From contig NC_092572.1 of assembly GCF_037975245.1 (NCBI RefSeq), forward strand, positions 26,150,489 through 26,214,488: 64,000 nucleotides of DNA, read 5' to 3'. The position numbers were made by a program, and so were the translations under genes. The notes under the pieces are model-generated. The model did no database searches, was not told the DNA's origin, and saw only the letters and a program-made list of their open reading frames with translations. Below, piece by piece: positions 12,309 through 26,200 of the stretch. The number at the start of each line of letters is the position of its first letter. Positions within the stretch are counted from its first letter, which is position 1. The DNA is from Apostichopus japonicus. Its lineage: Eukaryota; Echinodermata; Holothuroidea; Aspidochirotida; Stichopodidae.

Positions 12309-12591
12309 CAAGCGTGTAGCCAGGAAATTGCCAAGGGAGGGGCGAAAATGTAAGCAAACTATCAGAGCCGTAGATACGGCATTGCAAATTATGGTTGGCG
12401 CGAAGCATACAAGAACGTTTTGGCTAAAAATGCCTCCCAGATCGCTGTAAATGGCACTTCCCAGGCCTTGTTAGTTGCATCTTAGCATTTTCTCTTTTGA
12501 AATTACTAGCGATATCATAAAAACATTAAAAAGAATTGCTCAAGGGAGGCTGCCCCCTTCACCCCCCCCCCCCTCTTGGCTATGCGCCTGG
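12309..12591. mobile_element. MITE with 7 bp duplication (283 bp), copy 1
   Basis: CTGTAAT flanks both ends (12302-12308 and 12592-12598). The ends are imperfect inverted repeats (left CAAGCGTGTAGCCAGG, right as reverse complement CCAGGCGCATAGCCAAG). It contains the GGCGCGAAGCATACAAGAAC block shared with other MITEs here. The same insertion is at 39698-39980, also 283 bp, so it predates the segmental duplication. The open frame across it is not a gene. hAT-like by duplication length. Confidence 0.8.
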
Positions 12592-12800
12592 CTGTAATGA
12601 TTTTCTTTGAAATAAAGTAATTTCATAAAGTTTTCCTTACAAATGGGGCTGGGTTGAAATCTTTATTTTACAATGTCCTTCTCCTATCTCTTGTGTAAGG
12701 GGGATATCTAGTCCAACAACTCAATAGCTTGATTTAAAAAAAATGCTAAAAAGAAAACGAGATATATTCCAAAGAAATTTAAGCGTGACTCCTCCATCTT

Positions 12801-13483
12801 CACCCGATACTCATAGCTAGCACAGTAACTACTGTTCATGTTCCATAACCGTGCATCAGTAACTACTGCGCTGTGTTCGTAACACAATAACATGTGTTAC
12901 AGGTGGCACAGTAATTACTGCAAAGCTGTTACACGTTGAACTACGAGTCCGAAAGGAGCAAAATGCGCGGCGGCTGGGTAACGAAGACTACTCCCTAGCC
13001 GGACAATACGGAGTGCATTGTCGGCGCTGGCACAACCCGTAGCCGACACACTGCGGTGGTTATTTAATACTGCATGCTAGATTCAGATGGTAGCCTAATT
13101 TTTTTCTAATTGTACTAGTAAATCCATTTGATTGAAACGTTCATCACGGACAGGTGAGTGTGTGCATGTCTCAAATAGATACAAAACGAATACACAAAAT
13201 GAGACCTAAGGTGGTATGGGAGGGGGAGCTTAGATTAGCCTATGGGTAGTTTCACGTCTAAATTAGGCCTAAATATAGTAATAGTTTACCACGTCAAATT
13301 CTCATAGACTCCTTGTCCAGTCCCACAGTTCTTTGTCTTACATGGGAACGTGTAACAGCTTTGCAGTAATTACTGTGCCACATGTAACACATGTTGCCGT
13401 GTTGCGAACACAGCGCAGTAGTTACCGATGCACGGTTATGGAACATGAACAGTAGTTACTGTACTAGCTATGAGTATCGAGTG
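12801..13483. mobile_element. MITE with long inverted repeats (683 bp), copy 1
   Basis: Ends are CACCCGATACTCATAGCTAG and its near-exact inverse, with inverted similarity running for about 140 nt through repeated CAGTAACTACTG motifs. CCATCTT is duplicated on both sides (12794-12800 and 13484-13490). The copy-2 version at 40189-40333 occupies the same site but is only 145 bp. No transposase. Confidence 0.8.
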
Positions 13484-13490
13484 CCATCTT

Positions 13491-16400
13491 ACACTTTCTT
13501 TTATAGTTCGGTGAAGGTAGTGAATGTAAAGGAACATGGCGCATGGAAACTTCCAAAGCTGCCGGGCTCCATCTCTTGGATTCTCATCATTACTTCGTCT
13601 TATCATGGTATTACTTGGAAAACAACCTTTTTTGAATTGCTAATACCCCAACTCGTCATGAGTTCTATAAATATATGAAAGTTCTTCTTGGTAAAAATGT
13701 GATGGTTTAAACTTCAAATGCAACATCCGATAATCAATTTCTTAAAACCAAGAATGTTATATACTAGGATGAAGCTGTTTCTGTTCAATGGTACTTATTT
13801 TCGTAGCGTATGTTTTTACGGTCTCACAGCAACGACTATAAACGCGCTTTTTCCTATACACGCTTTGGCAAATTACGATGGATAGACAACAATCCACCTA
13901 TGCTACATACTAGCTCTCTCATATCCCTTTTTCAGAGAATAACCCTAAAATCATCAGTTGCGGGGAATGCTGCAATGTTTGCAAAGAAAATGTCTAATAA
14001 GGTATGACACATGATATTTGACACCCAATGTACATGGCTTGATCAGTTTGCACAGTGAATAAGAGAGAGCCGTTAATCAGTATGAACAGTAGTGTGTTAT
14101 AAAACCGTAACACATGTTAGACATGTCAGCAGATGCTACTGTGGAAACTTACTAACAGAAGAATTCATTACTCAAAGGCTATTTCAACTATTGATTGGTT
14201 ACGTGTCTACACATATGACCCTATGTTGGACTAGTAAGTATTACTTGTAATGATGGTTCAAATTGCTGCTTTTAAGCATTTTGCAGTAAAAGTGTCATCC
14301 ACTTTGTGTTAAAACTGTGGAAAAAACCTCAAACCTTTAGAGTAGTCTGATTAATCCAGTCAATCATTATTGCATAGGATTGTGTGTTAGTCCTTTTAAG
14401 TAGCAACAGGTCATACATATTACGTCATCTTCTCCAGTGTTAACTGATAAAGAAATAAGAATCAGCTGTACTTTAGGTATCAAGAGGAAACTATATATTC
14501 CAAACCAGTTTTGGCAGTTACTTTCTCCTCAATGTTTGGATAATGACCGTAACACTAGTCACCTGACGTATAAAAGTTCAATATAATAATTCTTTAGCTA
14601 CTTAAAAGATAAAAACTAACGTTGATAAAAATAAATAGATTAAAGTTCCTGCTTGAACGCAGAACTATGTAAAAATAGAACAGATGTACTTACGTTATAT
14701 AATATATTAATTAATATTCACAGTTACTAAGACAGCTGTTTAATACAGGGTTTAATATCATTTAAAATACATCAACACATAACAAGTTACATAGGGGTAA
14801 ATGACAAAAACAAATACATACACGTAGTTTATGTAGACGTAAAGTGAGTTAAGAACAACGCGAGGTTATATATATTTTCATAAACATTTTACATTATAAT
14901 ATAAGTTTACACGTAAGTTGGTGGCAAAAAAATGGCGCGCCATACATCTCTCGTGAAGAGTGACATGCGAATAATTAACGGTACCTTCATAGCTGACAAT
15001 TTAACCTAGTATTAAACATTATTTGAAACAATGTCAACTTTCAGAATGTAGTAACGTCGTGGACGATACTTTTACTACCTTTCATAAACAGAAAATGTCA
15101 ATTACACTTAAAAGAAGTTTATTACATTTGAATTTTATTACACGTAGGGCTTTATTACATTGATGACAATTTTACAATTTTGGAAAATTCACAAGTATAT
15201 CTCTTGTAGCCTTGGGAAGTTAGTGGTTGATGACTAGGCCCAAAAGCTTATGTCAAGAAACTTGCGTTCTTTTTTTTGTGATCATTGGTCTATTAATGTC
15301 ATTCCTGATTTATTCCATACTGTTTCTATCGTGTTTGGCTTTTGGCTCTAACACTATACGCTTGGTAGTTCACCTTATTTTACGAAAAGTGCAGGCATAA
15401 GTGTTTTGTCCCGACTAGGTTTCCTTTGGTCTAACGTTGTAGCAGAAAAAGGAAAAAGACGAACGCAGTACCTCCTGCAGTATATTTGCAAGTTTATTGT
15501 ATTATCGCCGTTGGCGATTTCATTATTCTGATATTCAGTTCGCTGACATTGGATTGCATTTCTTACTTTATTTTGACCCGCCTAGTTTTAAGTCGAGATA
15601 TTCTCGTACCAATCGTCTTAGAGTTCAGATATCAAACCAATATTTACATTGCCAACTTAGACAGATCATTACGATTGACAACGAAACTTGAATTATAAAT
15701 AGACATAACCTTGAATGGTAACGTCACTGCCATATGGAAAAGAATTTAATAAGAGTGCCTGAATTGAACTAGATCTGATAACTACAGAATTGGGTTTGTG
15801 CCAGTGAGACCAGCCAATCAGATTGATTTTTTTTTCCAAAGTCAACAGTTTAAGAGAAGTTTTAGTACACTTGTAAAAAGCCAAAATCATACATGAATAC
15901 AAAATAAATATATAAAAAACATGAATTCGGGACAGCCCCATGGTTTCCCCGATTATCTAGAGTAATATACAGTACCACTTAATGGAAATAACAGGAAATG
16001 GCAGGAAGATTGTTATACCCAATTGCAATTTATAACCCCCAATCGAAGGATGTAATTGTCAATTGTATGTACCCTACACCAAAAATAATCACTTAGTAAC
16101 TGTTTGAGACAAAACAATAACTATTGCAATGTTATTTCCTTCAGAACCAAAGAGCACAACGTGTCATGTCAGTATCAATTACGGATGTGGGTACAAGCCA
16201 TCGTCCAAAACAACACACACATTACAGCACCGTTTGGGATTATCTGCGCTATGTATTTGAAATCAATATCAAGTCCTTTGAGAGATATATCGATACAGGC
16301 GTAGTGACCGTTTATGTGAGTAAAATGAGATGATTAACATTGACTATAGCTTTAGATCAAGAATTGGAAAAGTTTGTGACATATATATATATATATATCA

Positions 16401-17050
16401 TATGAAACATTTATGGGATCTACCGACATCAAACCATTGGCTAGTCAATCGCAAACATATGACTATCGCGAATTTAAATTGGATATAACTTTAGTCGTAG
16501 AACTGCTTTTCTAGATCGTAAAAAGGAAAGGAAAGTTTTCATCATAAAATGGAGTATGATTTCATGTTTCAAACCTTCACTTTTTCGCTTTCGAACTTTC
16601 GATAAGTCATATTTAAACATTTAAACAGGAGACCTCCGGTGTGTTTTTAGGAAATTAAGTTGGTAAAGTACTTACGTAAGTGACTCTGTTACAGTCGTGA
16701 GTGCGATCAAAATTACACCAACCACGTCACGACAAAAAACATATTAAAATATGAGTGACATGCACGGCTCGGTATAGAACTCATGGAGACACCGGTTGAA
16801 AAGACACTTTTGCCCTAACGATCATTAGTTTACGCATTTTTTATGGGAGAGGTCCTCAACAAGCAATGAAATAATTTTAAGATTAGGATGTGCTCTAATG
16901 ATGTATAGTGACATCTCTGGTGTGTAGTAAGTGTTCTTTAGAGTAGTGTTCTGCCTGAGACACATTTCGACCTCCACAAGCTTCCGTAATATGTTTATAT
17001 TTCTGCTGCAGCTTGTCAAGTGATTGTAAAGTACGTGGCTGAAGATCCCC
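13491..17050. other. Intergenic region between genes A and B
   Basis: 13491-15728 is single-copy-like DNA that aligns with 40341-42806; open frames there (near 13810 and 15500) are partly shared by both copies but show no splice context or recognisable domain. 15729-17050 has no counterpart in the window. A short (AT)n tract is at 16380-16400. I see no gene; the right end should contain the promoter of gene B. Confidence 0.5.
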
Positions 17051-17053
17051 CAG

Positions 17054-17060
17054 TATAATT
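17054..17060 (+). promoter_or_regulatory. Weak TATA-like motif upstream of gene B
   Basis: TATAATT lies 65 nt before the proposed start codon. The spacing would put transcription start close to 17085. Only the motif and position support it. Confidence 0.2.
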
Positions 17061-17068
17061 GATTCAAC

Positions 17069-17098
17069 ATGAAAATTTGCATCCTATTTGAGCCTTGA
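17069..17098 (+). other. Possible upstream ORF of gene B
   Basis: ATG with A at -3, nine codons and a TGA, ending 26 nt before the main ATG. It matters only if transcription starts upstream of it; start the mRNA at about 17085 and it is absent. Confidence 0.25.
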
Positions 17099-17124
17099 GT
17101 ACTCCAAGGAACAACACCTGCAAA

Positions 17125-17215
17125 ATGTTTCTTAAAGGTCTAAATTTTCTCACCACTTTGGCGACGTTGCTATCAGCGCATTTACCCCTCGCATACACAC
17201 AAGGAAATGGAGAGG
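17125..17215 (+). CDS. Signal-peptide exon of gene B
   Basis: A 91 nt first coding exon with ATG in good context (A at -3) and donor G|GTAAGT in phase 1, matching the downstream SRCR exons. It encodes MFLKGLNFLTTLATLLSA followed by HLPLAYTQGNGE: a basic residue near the N-terminus, a hydrophobic core of about 14 residues and a polar tail, typical of a cleavable signal peptide with cleavage near AYT-QG. It is too short for ordinary ORF filters. It explains how the SRCR array would reach the secretory pathway. No equivalent was found upstream of the locus at 46 kb. Confidence 0.7.
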
Positions 17216-20200
17216 GTAAGTGTTGATATTGCATTTTCGTCAGTTTAAATTTTAACAATCCAAATGAACATTATATCTCGCTTCATGCTTTAAGTGCATC
17301 TCAGATTCAGTTAATCATCGCAATTTTGGTTGACAAAACTAATATGCGCAAAAAGTTCTTTACATTGGTGCCTTTCATAAGTAGATATAATACCAGTTGC
17401 AATGCTTATTTAATAAATTCGTAGTAATGAATAATCTATTTCTGTATTGTTGTGAACGATTCGTTATCATGATCTTGACACGTTTTTGCAATGTTGACCT
17501 TGACGTTTATTATTCTCTAATCTTAGCTCCGCTTGTGATGTTTATTTTTATATCTTTATACTTTATCTTTGTCGTTATCTTTATCTTTATGCTTTATATT
17601 TGTATTCAACAACTGTGTATAATTTCTGAAAGGGAGAAGGATTAGAAACATAGGGTAACTAGTAAGTACACTTAGGAAGAAAACCATGCGATAATATGTT
17701 ACCAGTTTTCCCTCAAAAACACTAATATCAACAACCAACTGAAATATCGTGATACTTTAAGTAGGCGTTCAAAGACCTGGCATTAATGAGTATCAGTACA
17801 TGACATTGACAAGAAATCCGCAGTGACCTTCACAACGTGGGAAGAAAGATTAGTAACACCCAAAATCCCGTAACTTCTATGTCAAACTTATCACTTAAGT
17901 TGGGGTAGATAATTAGAGAGTAGGGGGTAAGCAAATAACAACTGTAGACAAAGAGAGATCATTTGACCAGCATCAGGTTACAACTAACAACGAGCTCACA
18001 GGCCTATACTGCATATAACCACGTGCAAACAAACCCCACTGACGTATCCGCTAGTTTAAAAACCCACTTAATTAACCAACGAAGCACGCAAAACAAAACA
18101 CATGAGAACGGACTTATATTTATACGTATTTATTCTTAACGAATAAATGCCGAACTGATCTGAATTGATACATATTGGTGTATATACAACCTGATATAAT
18201 GATATGTAGGTGATGAATTCAGCGGCGGATCAACTAGTGGTTTGAAAAAACACTGGGAAGACCGCATCAGAATACAACAACTTTATCAATTCACTACACC
18301 CATCATAGTAGCCTGGCCTATGGTAATAATCATAATAATACGCTGGTTCATTCTACTTCACATCCTTCTTTAATATATATATACGGTTAAAGAAACATCG
18401 AATAGTAACAAAGAATGACATACCGACATCTCTAACGAAATACGTGTCAGAAAATCGTTAAAAAAAACTAAACAAAGTAAAACAATTCTGCAATGTTGCA
18501 ACGCAGAGCGGTGGTGTTTCTGTAGCCAAACGAATACTTCGTGCTACCACATCATATTTTTATAACTAATGCTTTTCTTCGAAAACGAAAAATTGAACTA
18601 GGGAAACTTATACGAAACACAAAACCAAAAATAACACGACCTGTATCTTGTTGCTTTACTCCATCAAAAGAAAGGCATTTATATCTGAAATAGTTACATA
18701 CTGAAAGCTGTCACACATAGATCATAATATGTATTACTATGTGTGGGTACCGTACCTGTTACAAAGTTAAGACTTTATTTATTGCCATACGTCTGACGTT
18801 TAATTGTTTGAACTCAATTAGCAAAGTTGCTACTGTCTTGGGTCGATTCGGAGCTGTAAAGGGCAGCAAATTATGCTCTTATCTTCAGTTCTGGGAGGAC
18901 CTAACGCAGAACATAAACTCTTTTCTTTTCATTGGCGGTCAAAAGACCAATGTGCGGTATCCCAGTCAGCCTCATACATATTTCAGGTGCGGGGAGAACG
19001 TTCATAAGGCCAATGAAAACGCAAATTAATAGTGCTGGTGTTGCCTTCGTCTTGTGCACGATAGTGCCATATGCCCAAACTAGGTAGTCTACTTGCTTTG
19101 TGGAAAGGAGGGTCATATTATTTGCGCCTGTTTCTCGTCATACGTCGCAAAGGCGAAGCGCGACGAACAGTCAAAAACAAGCCTTAATATGCCTCCCGGA
19201 ACCACTACAAGTTAACAGGCAAGTCATCAACATAAAATACATATCGGGATAATCGGGTTAATACATACCAAGTCATAATTGTTGCATAGATAATGAGTAA
19301 TCTCAAAAAATTATAACGGATTTTCCACTTGATGATCTTTAAACTACATTTGTTGAGTAAAGCGGCTCATTCAATGTTAGTCTTAAGAACCCAAACAGAT
19401 GACAATATTTGAGCATTTTTCCTTAAAACCCATTAGATCGAAGCAGTCAAATTATTTAGAGGATGTTATGATACTGCTAAAAATTACTTGCTATGTTGAC
19501 ATTACACATGATAAGAGTTTATTGTAGTTGGTATCATATCTTATTTGACAGTTGACATTGCTGTTTGGTATTCCTTTCAGTTTTTATATTTTTATTTCAC
19601 ATTGTAAAGTTTTCGACTACTGATTTCACTTTTGTATGCGTACATTTTAATTAGACTCAACTGATGCCCATCGTAAGTGCTATATTGTTAGATTAAAATT
19701 TAATTATATTATGATAGCGTGATATAGATATGCTTTTTACAGACTATGTACCTTTCTCATATCTGTGATAGAATTGGCATCCTTCTCTATAAGGTTGTTT
19801 CAAGTTTTAAAGAAACAACGGTCGTTATTTAAAAAAGCTTCCTTTCGTCATATTTAATTGTCATCTGTCCGTGTTAAAGGCATTTGTATTGTTTTTATTT
19901 TGGCGCCCAGTTCGACTTGTAGGTGGTATCGGGGACTACGAAGGCAGAGTTGAAATTTATCTGAATGGAGCTTGGGGCACTATCTGTGATGATTATTGGG
20001 GCAAGGAAGATGCGGACGTAGTCTGTCGGCAGCTGGGATACAGTACGGCTATCACAGCAGTTTCGTCTGCCGGTTATGGGCAAGGAACTGGTCAAATCTG
20101 GTTGGATGATGTACAATGTGACGGATCCGAACATAATGTTTTGTCTTGTGTAAACCGTGGTGTAGGTGCACACAACTGTGGTCATCATGAAGATGCTGGA

Positions 20201-23200
20201 GTAAAATGTGTAGTTCCAGGTAAGATCATTCTACATTTAGCAGATATTTGAAATATAAATTGAGGTAAGTGTTTACGTTTGGTATGTGAGATATGACTGT
20301 ATCTAATCATGGGGAAAATTACTTCAACTTGACTTAGCTAGTGTATTCCTAAGGTACAATTATGTTATTAAACATTTGCAACTTCTTGATGGCAATATTA
20401 TGGTGAAGATGCTGGAGTGAAGTGTCAAAGTCCAGGTAAGACCATTCTACATTTAACATATACTTGAAATATGACTAATGTCAGAGTTTACGCTTTGTAT
20501 CGATATGATTGCATTTGGATCATGTGACGAAATTACTTTTACATGAATTAACTAGTAAACTAGTATCAATTATTTTACTAAACATTTGCAACTTGTTGAT
20601 CGCAATATTATGTCCTGACAGTATTCATGAATAGTAATATTCATTCTTCCCTTATGAAATATGTCACCGGTGCTGTGGCCGAGTGCATACAGGCGGTGGC
20701 ATTTGATACTATGCAATTGGGAGGTCCTGGGCTAGTGTTGTAATAAGGTTGGTTTTTCATCTAAGAAAACGCTACGGTTTTCTTATCTGAAATGGCTTTC
20801 TAAACTAGAAAGATTCCAAATTTGTGTAAAAATGTTATACTGGAAGCCACCCGACGTGCAATTTGTAATCGATAAACCCTTTCGGACTTCTCCCACTTCA
20901 TCGTCGCTTAATGTTGGTCAAAACATCTGACTGACTATATGTGAACAAGAGGGATAAAAATAATTCAAAATATTCGTACGTTATTATTCTTAAAGATTTG
21001 AAAATTAAAATGAGGAAATAAAGTTAAAAAAGAGGTAAAACAAATCTAAACATAAAACTGTAGTATATTGTACTGGAAGTGCCTAGAGTCAGTGAGCAGG
21101 TTGAGTATTAAACTTAGACAAACGATATAGTTGCTCCATTCTTGTCAAATTATGCACATACTCGCTTGAGGGGGAAGGGGATATTTCAGTGATGACTTTC
21201 GTTTTAAAGATACAAGGTATTGACCGTCTTGCTTTTCAACGATAAGTTTTATTTTAGGGTAGATATTCAGGTCAAGACTAATTCTGCTTTTCACTAAAGT
21301 CACTATGATGTGACACCCCACAACACCCCTAAACAAAATACACACACAAGCAGGATCAGATTTTTTTAAAGTTAAATACCCCCTTTTCATAAGAGTATTA
21401 CATTCATTCAGGGCTTTTGTCAAACATATCATTACAAAGCTTGGTCATTCTAACAGACCTCCTTGTGTGCATATTGCTGACTTTATAGGCCGTCGAGTTA
21501 TTCTGCCGTTACAACTCATTCCTTCTTCAAGCTGTCGTGGAACATTAATATTTGATGCAGTATCTAAATTTAATTTTTTGCAAAACACATACGGATTCGA
21601 TATGATAGAATTTGAGTCCCTATCATCTAGAAAGAGCTTGAGGTAAGTGGCACAAAACAAATATCATATTATCAATACAATGGTAGAGCTGCGTTCATGT
21701 CGTCATGGGTTGACGTAGGCCAAAACTTTTCGGGCAAGCATATTTATTCAATCCATTTCCTAATGAAAGAAGTCGTACGTCATTTGAAATGTTATTTTTG
21801 TAACATATTTACCGTTATCCGTAGTGCGACTAGTTGACGGCACCGCAGATTATGAAGGCAGAATAGAAATCTTCTTAAACGGTGCTTGGGGAACAATTTG
21901 TGATGACAGCTGGGGCAAAGATGAAGCCGACGTTGCGTGTCGACAGCTTGGGTTTACTGCGGCGGAGGCAGCAACTAGTTCTGCGAGTTATGGGCAAGGA
22001 ACTGGTCAAATCTGGTTGGATGATGTACAATGTATCGGATCCGAAGAACATATCTTTGCTTGTAATAACAGGGGTGTCGGTGTACACAACTGTGGTCATG
22101 GTGAAGATGCTGGAGTAAAATGTGTAGTTCCAGGTAAGATCATTCTACATTTAGCAGATATTTGAAATATAAATTGAGGTAAGTGTTTACGTTTGGTATG
22201 TGAGATATGACTGTATCTAATCATGGGGAAAATTACTTCAACTTGACTTAGTTGGTATATTCCTAAGGTACAATTATGTTATTAAACATTTGCAACTTCT
22301 TGATGGCAATATTATGGTGAAGATGCTGGAGTGAAGTGTCAAAGTCCAGGTAAGACCATTCTACATTTAACATATACTTGAAATATGACTAATGTCAGAG
22401 TTTACGCTTTGTATCGATATGATTGCATTTGGATCATGTGACGAAATTACTTTTACATGAATTAACTAGTAAACTAGTAACAATTATTTTACTAAACATT
22501 TGCAACTTGTTGATCGCAATATTATGTCCTGACAGTATTCATGAATAGTAATATTCATTCTTCCCTTATGAAATATGTCACCGGTGCTGTGGCCGAGTGC
22601 ATACAGGCGGTGGCATTTGATACTATGCAATTGGGAGGTCCTGGGCTAGTGTTGTAATAAGGTTGGTTTTTCATCTAAGAAAACGCTACGGTTTTCTTAT
22701 CTGAAATTGCTTTCTAAACTAGAAAGATTTCAAATTTGTGTAAAAATGTTATACTGGAAGCCACCCGACGTGCAATTTGTAATCGATAAACCCTTTCGGA
22801 CTTCTCCCACTTCATCGTCGCTTAATGTTGGTCAAAATATCTGACTGACTATATGTGAACAAGAGGGATAAAAATAATTCAAAATATTCGTACGTTATTA
22901 TTCTTAAAGATTTGAAAATTAAAATGAGGAAATATAATTAAAAAGAGGTAAAACAAATCTAAACATAAAACTGTAGTATGTTGTACTGGAAGTGCCTAGA
23001 GTCAGTGAGCAGGTTGAGTATTAAACTTAGACAAACGATATAGTTGCTCCATTCTTGTCAAATTTTGCACATACTCGCTTGAGGGGGAAGGGGATATTTC
23101 AGTGATGACTTTCGTTTTAAAGATACAAGGTATTGACCGTCTTGCTTTTCAACGATAAGTTTTATTTTAGGGTAGATATTCAGGTCAAGACTAATTCTGC

Positions 23201-26200
23201 TTTTCACTAAAGTCACTATGATGTGACACCCCACAACACCCCTAAAAAAAATACACACACAAGCAGGATCAGATTTTTTTAAAGTTAAATACCCCCTTTT
23301 CATATGAGTATTACATTCATTCCGGGCTTTTGTCAAACATATCATTACAAAGCTTGGTCATTCTAATAGACCTCCTTGTGTGCATATTGCTGACTTTATA
23401 GGCCGTCGAGTTATTCTGCCGTTACAACTCATTCCTTCTTCAAGCTGTCGTGGAACATTAATGTTTGATGCAGTATCTAAATTTAATTTTTTGCAAAACA
23501 CATACGGATTCGATGTGATAGAATTTGAGTCCCTATCATCTAGAAAGAGCTTGAGGTAAGTGGCACAAAACAAATATCATATTATCAATATAATGGTAGA
23601 GCTGCGTTCATGTCGTCATGGGTTGACGTAGGCCAAAACTTTTCGGGCAAGCATATTTATTCAATCCATTTCCTAATGAAACCAGTCGTACGTCATTTGA
23701 AATGTTATTTTTGTAAAATATTTACCGTTATCCGTAGTACGACTAGTTGACGGCACCGGAGATTATGAAGGCAGAATAGAAATCTTCTTAAATGGTGCTT
23801 GGGGAACAATTTGTGATGACAGCTGGGGCAAAGATGAAGCCGACGTTGCGTGTCGACAACTTGGGTACTCTGCGGCGGAGGTAGCAACTAGTTCTGCGAG
23901 TTATGGGCAAGGAACTGGTCAGATCTGGCTGGATGATGTACAATGTATCGGATCCGAAGAACATATCTTGGCTTGTAATAACAGGGGTGTCGGTGTACAC
24001 AACTGTGGTCATGGTGAAGATGCTGGAGTAAAATGTGAAATCCCAGGTAAGATGATTCTACATTTAGCAGATATTTGAAATCTTATTTTCTGTTAAAGCT
24101 TAAGTTTGGTATGTTAGTTATGATTGCACATGATAATGTGACAACCTTACTTGAACATAGCTTAGCTAGGTATTCCTTAGGTAAAATTATGTCACTAAGC
24201 ATTCTCAACTTGTTGATGGTAATATTATGCTTTGTCAGTATTCATGATAAGTTACATTCCTTCTTCCTTCCTGAAATATGTCACCGGTGCTGTGGCCGAG
24301 TAGATAAAGGCGGTGGCATTTGATACTTAGCAATTGAAAGGTCCTGGGTTCGATCCTGGGACGAGTTATCATCATTTTGGTTTTTCATCTAAAGGCAATC
24401 TACGGTTTCCCCTTCTGAAATGGCTTTCTAAATTAGAAAGATTCCAAATTTGAGTTAAAATGTTATGTTGGAAGACCCTGAGGGGACATTTGTAATCGAT
24501 AACCCCTTGTGGGCTCCTCTCACATTCGTCGCCTCTTAGGCGTCGTAAAAATAACTTTCTGATTATTAGTTAGCAAGAGAAAGGCTAAAAATGATTTAAA
24601 GTAACTTTTCGTATTCAATGATTCTTAAAATTAGAAAATTCGTTTCAAAACATTCTAAAAAAACCAAGATATGTATTAGGTGAAAAATGATGTTTGTAAG
24701 TAGCTTAGCTCGCATGTGATTTTCTCCGAATGAGACTAGTGAATGGCGAAGCAAACTACACAGGACTTATGAAGTTGCTCATACAGTTGCATACACAGTT
24801 AAATATAATATATATGCTTACGAAAGATCTCAAAGAAACCCGGCGGATACACACAGATGGAAGGGTGGGAATGGTGGTGACAGACCCGATAAAATATATA
24901 CCCGTGTTACATCCCAAATATTGGGTCAAATCTTATTTGAGATTATTACTTAAAGAATTAATTATAACGCATGTTATCATAAGTTAAGTAGGAAGCATAC
25001 TTGAGGAACAAACTGTCAAAAAACTTAAATAATTAATTAATAACGTATGTTATCATAAGTTAAGTAGGAAGCATACTTGAGGAACAAACTGTCAAAAAAC
25101 TTAAATAATTAATTAAAAACGTATGTTATCATAAGTTAAGTAGGAAGCATACTTGAGGAACGAACTGTCAAAAAACTTAAATAATTAATTATAACGTATG
25201 TTATCATAAGTTAAGTAGGAAGCATACTTGAGGAACAAACTGTCAAAAAACTTAAATAATTAATTAAAAACGAATGTTATCATATGTTAAGTAGGAAGCA
25301 TACTTGAGGAACGAACTGTCAAAAAACTTAAAGAATTAATTATAACGTATGTTATCATAAGTTAAGTAGGAAGCATACTTGAGGAACAAACTGTCAAAAA
25401 ACTTAAAGAATTAATTATAACGTATGTTATCATAAGTTAAGTAGGAAGCATACTTGAGGAACAAACTGTCAAAAAACTTAAATAATTAATTATAACGTAT
25501 GTTATCATAAGTCAAGTAGGAAGCATACTTGAGAAACAAACTGTCAAAAAACGTAAATAATTAATTATAACGTATGTTATCATAAATCAAGTAGGAAGCA
25601 TACTTGAGAAACAAACTGTCAAAAAACTTAAATAATTAATTATAACGTATGTTATCATAAATCAAGTAGGAAGCATACTTGAGAAACAAACTGTCAAAAA
25701 ACTTAAATAATTAATTATAACGTATGTTATCATAAGTCAAGTAGCAAGCATACTTAAGAAACAAACTGTCAAAAAACTTAAATAATTAATTAAAAACGTA
25801 TGTTATCATAAGTTAAGTAGGAAGCATACTTGAGAAACAAACTGTCAAAAAACTTAAATAATTAATTATAACGTATGTTATCATAAGTTAAGTAGGAAGC
25901 ATACTTGAGGAACGAACTGTCAAAAAACTTAAAGAATTAATTATAACGTATGTTATCATAAGTCAAGTAGCAAGCATACTTAAGAAACAAACTGTCAAAA
26001 AACTTAAATAATTAATTAAAAACGTATGTTATCATAAGTTAAGTAGGAAGCATACTTGAGAAACAAACTGTCAAAAAACTTAAATAATTAATTATAACGT
26101 ATGTTGTCATACGTTAAGTAGGAAGCATACTTTAGGAACAAACTGTCAAAAAACTTAAAGAATTAATTATAACGTATGTTATCATAAGTTAAGTAGGAAG

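Larger units (their letters stand above)
1..15728 (+). repeat. Segmental duplication, copy 1
   Basis: This block, minus the transposon at 1575-7944, is collinear with 34815-42806: SRCR exon, SINE, terminal SRCR exon, 3' flank, minisatellite and two MITEs occur in the same order and at matching sites. Homology ends after 'GTAACGTCACTG' near 15728; in the other copy a Gypsy LTR starts at that point. The left edge lies outside the window, so the true length is unknown. Confidence 0.85.
20220..24046 (+). repeat. Recent tandem duplication of a 1.91 kb SRCR unit
   Basis: 20220-22133 and 22134-24046 are nearly identical: exon, exon-fragment, SINE and pre-exon flank all repeat with an offset of 1913-1914 nt, differing by scattered substitutions and 1-2 nt indels in the intron (for example AAACAAAATACAC versus AAAAAAAATACAC). 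The high identity of intron DNA marks this as the youngest duplication in the array. Similarity drops after the second exon, where the flank matches the other units instead. Confidence 0.85.

Noticed and set aside
12268-12450. Frame conserved with 39657-39980
   Set aside because: Conserved because both are copies of the same MITE; no domain.
13391-13678. Frame starting MLPCCEH
   Set aside because: Begins in the inverted arm of a MITE; the mirror frame at 12708-12893 starts the same way.
13810-14007. Frame conserved at 40900-41097
   Set aside because: Present in both segmental copies with similar length, but without splice sites, domain or codon bias that I can see; may only reflect recent duplication.
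19871-19910. Apparent hydrophobic leader before exon 19911
   Set aside because: Starts with GTG and reads through the pyrimidine tract of an acceptor; the real leader is at 17125-17215.
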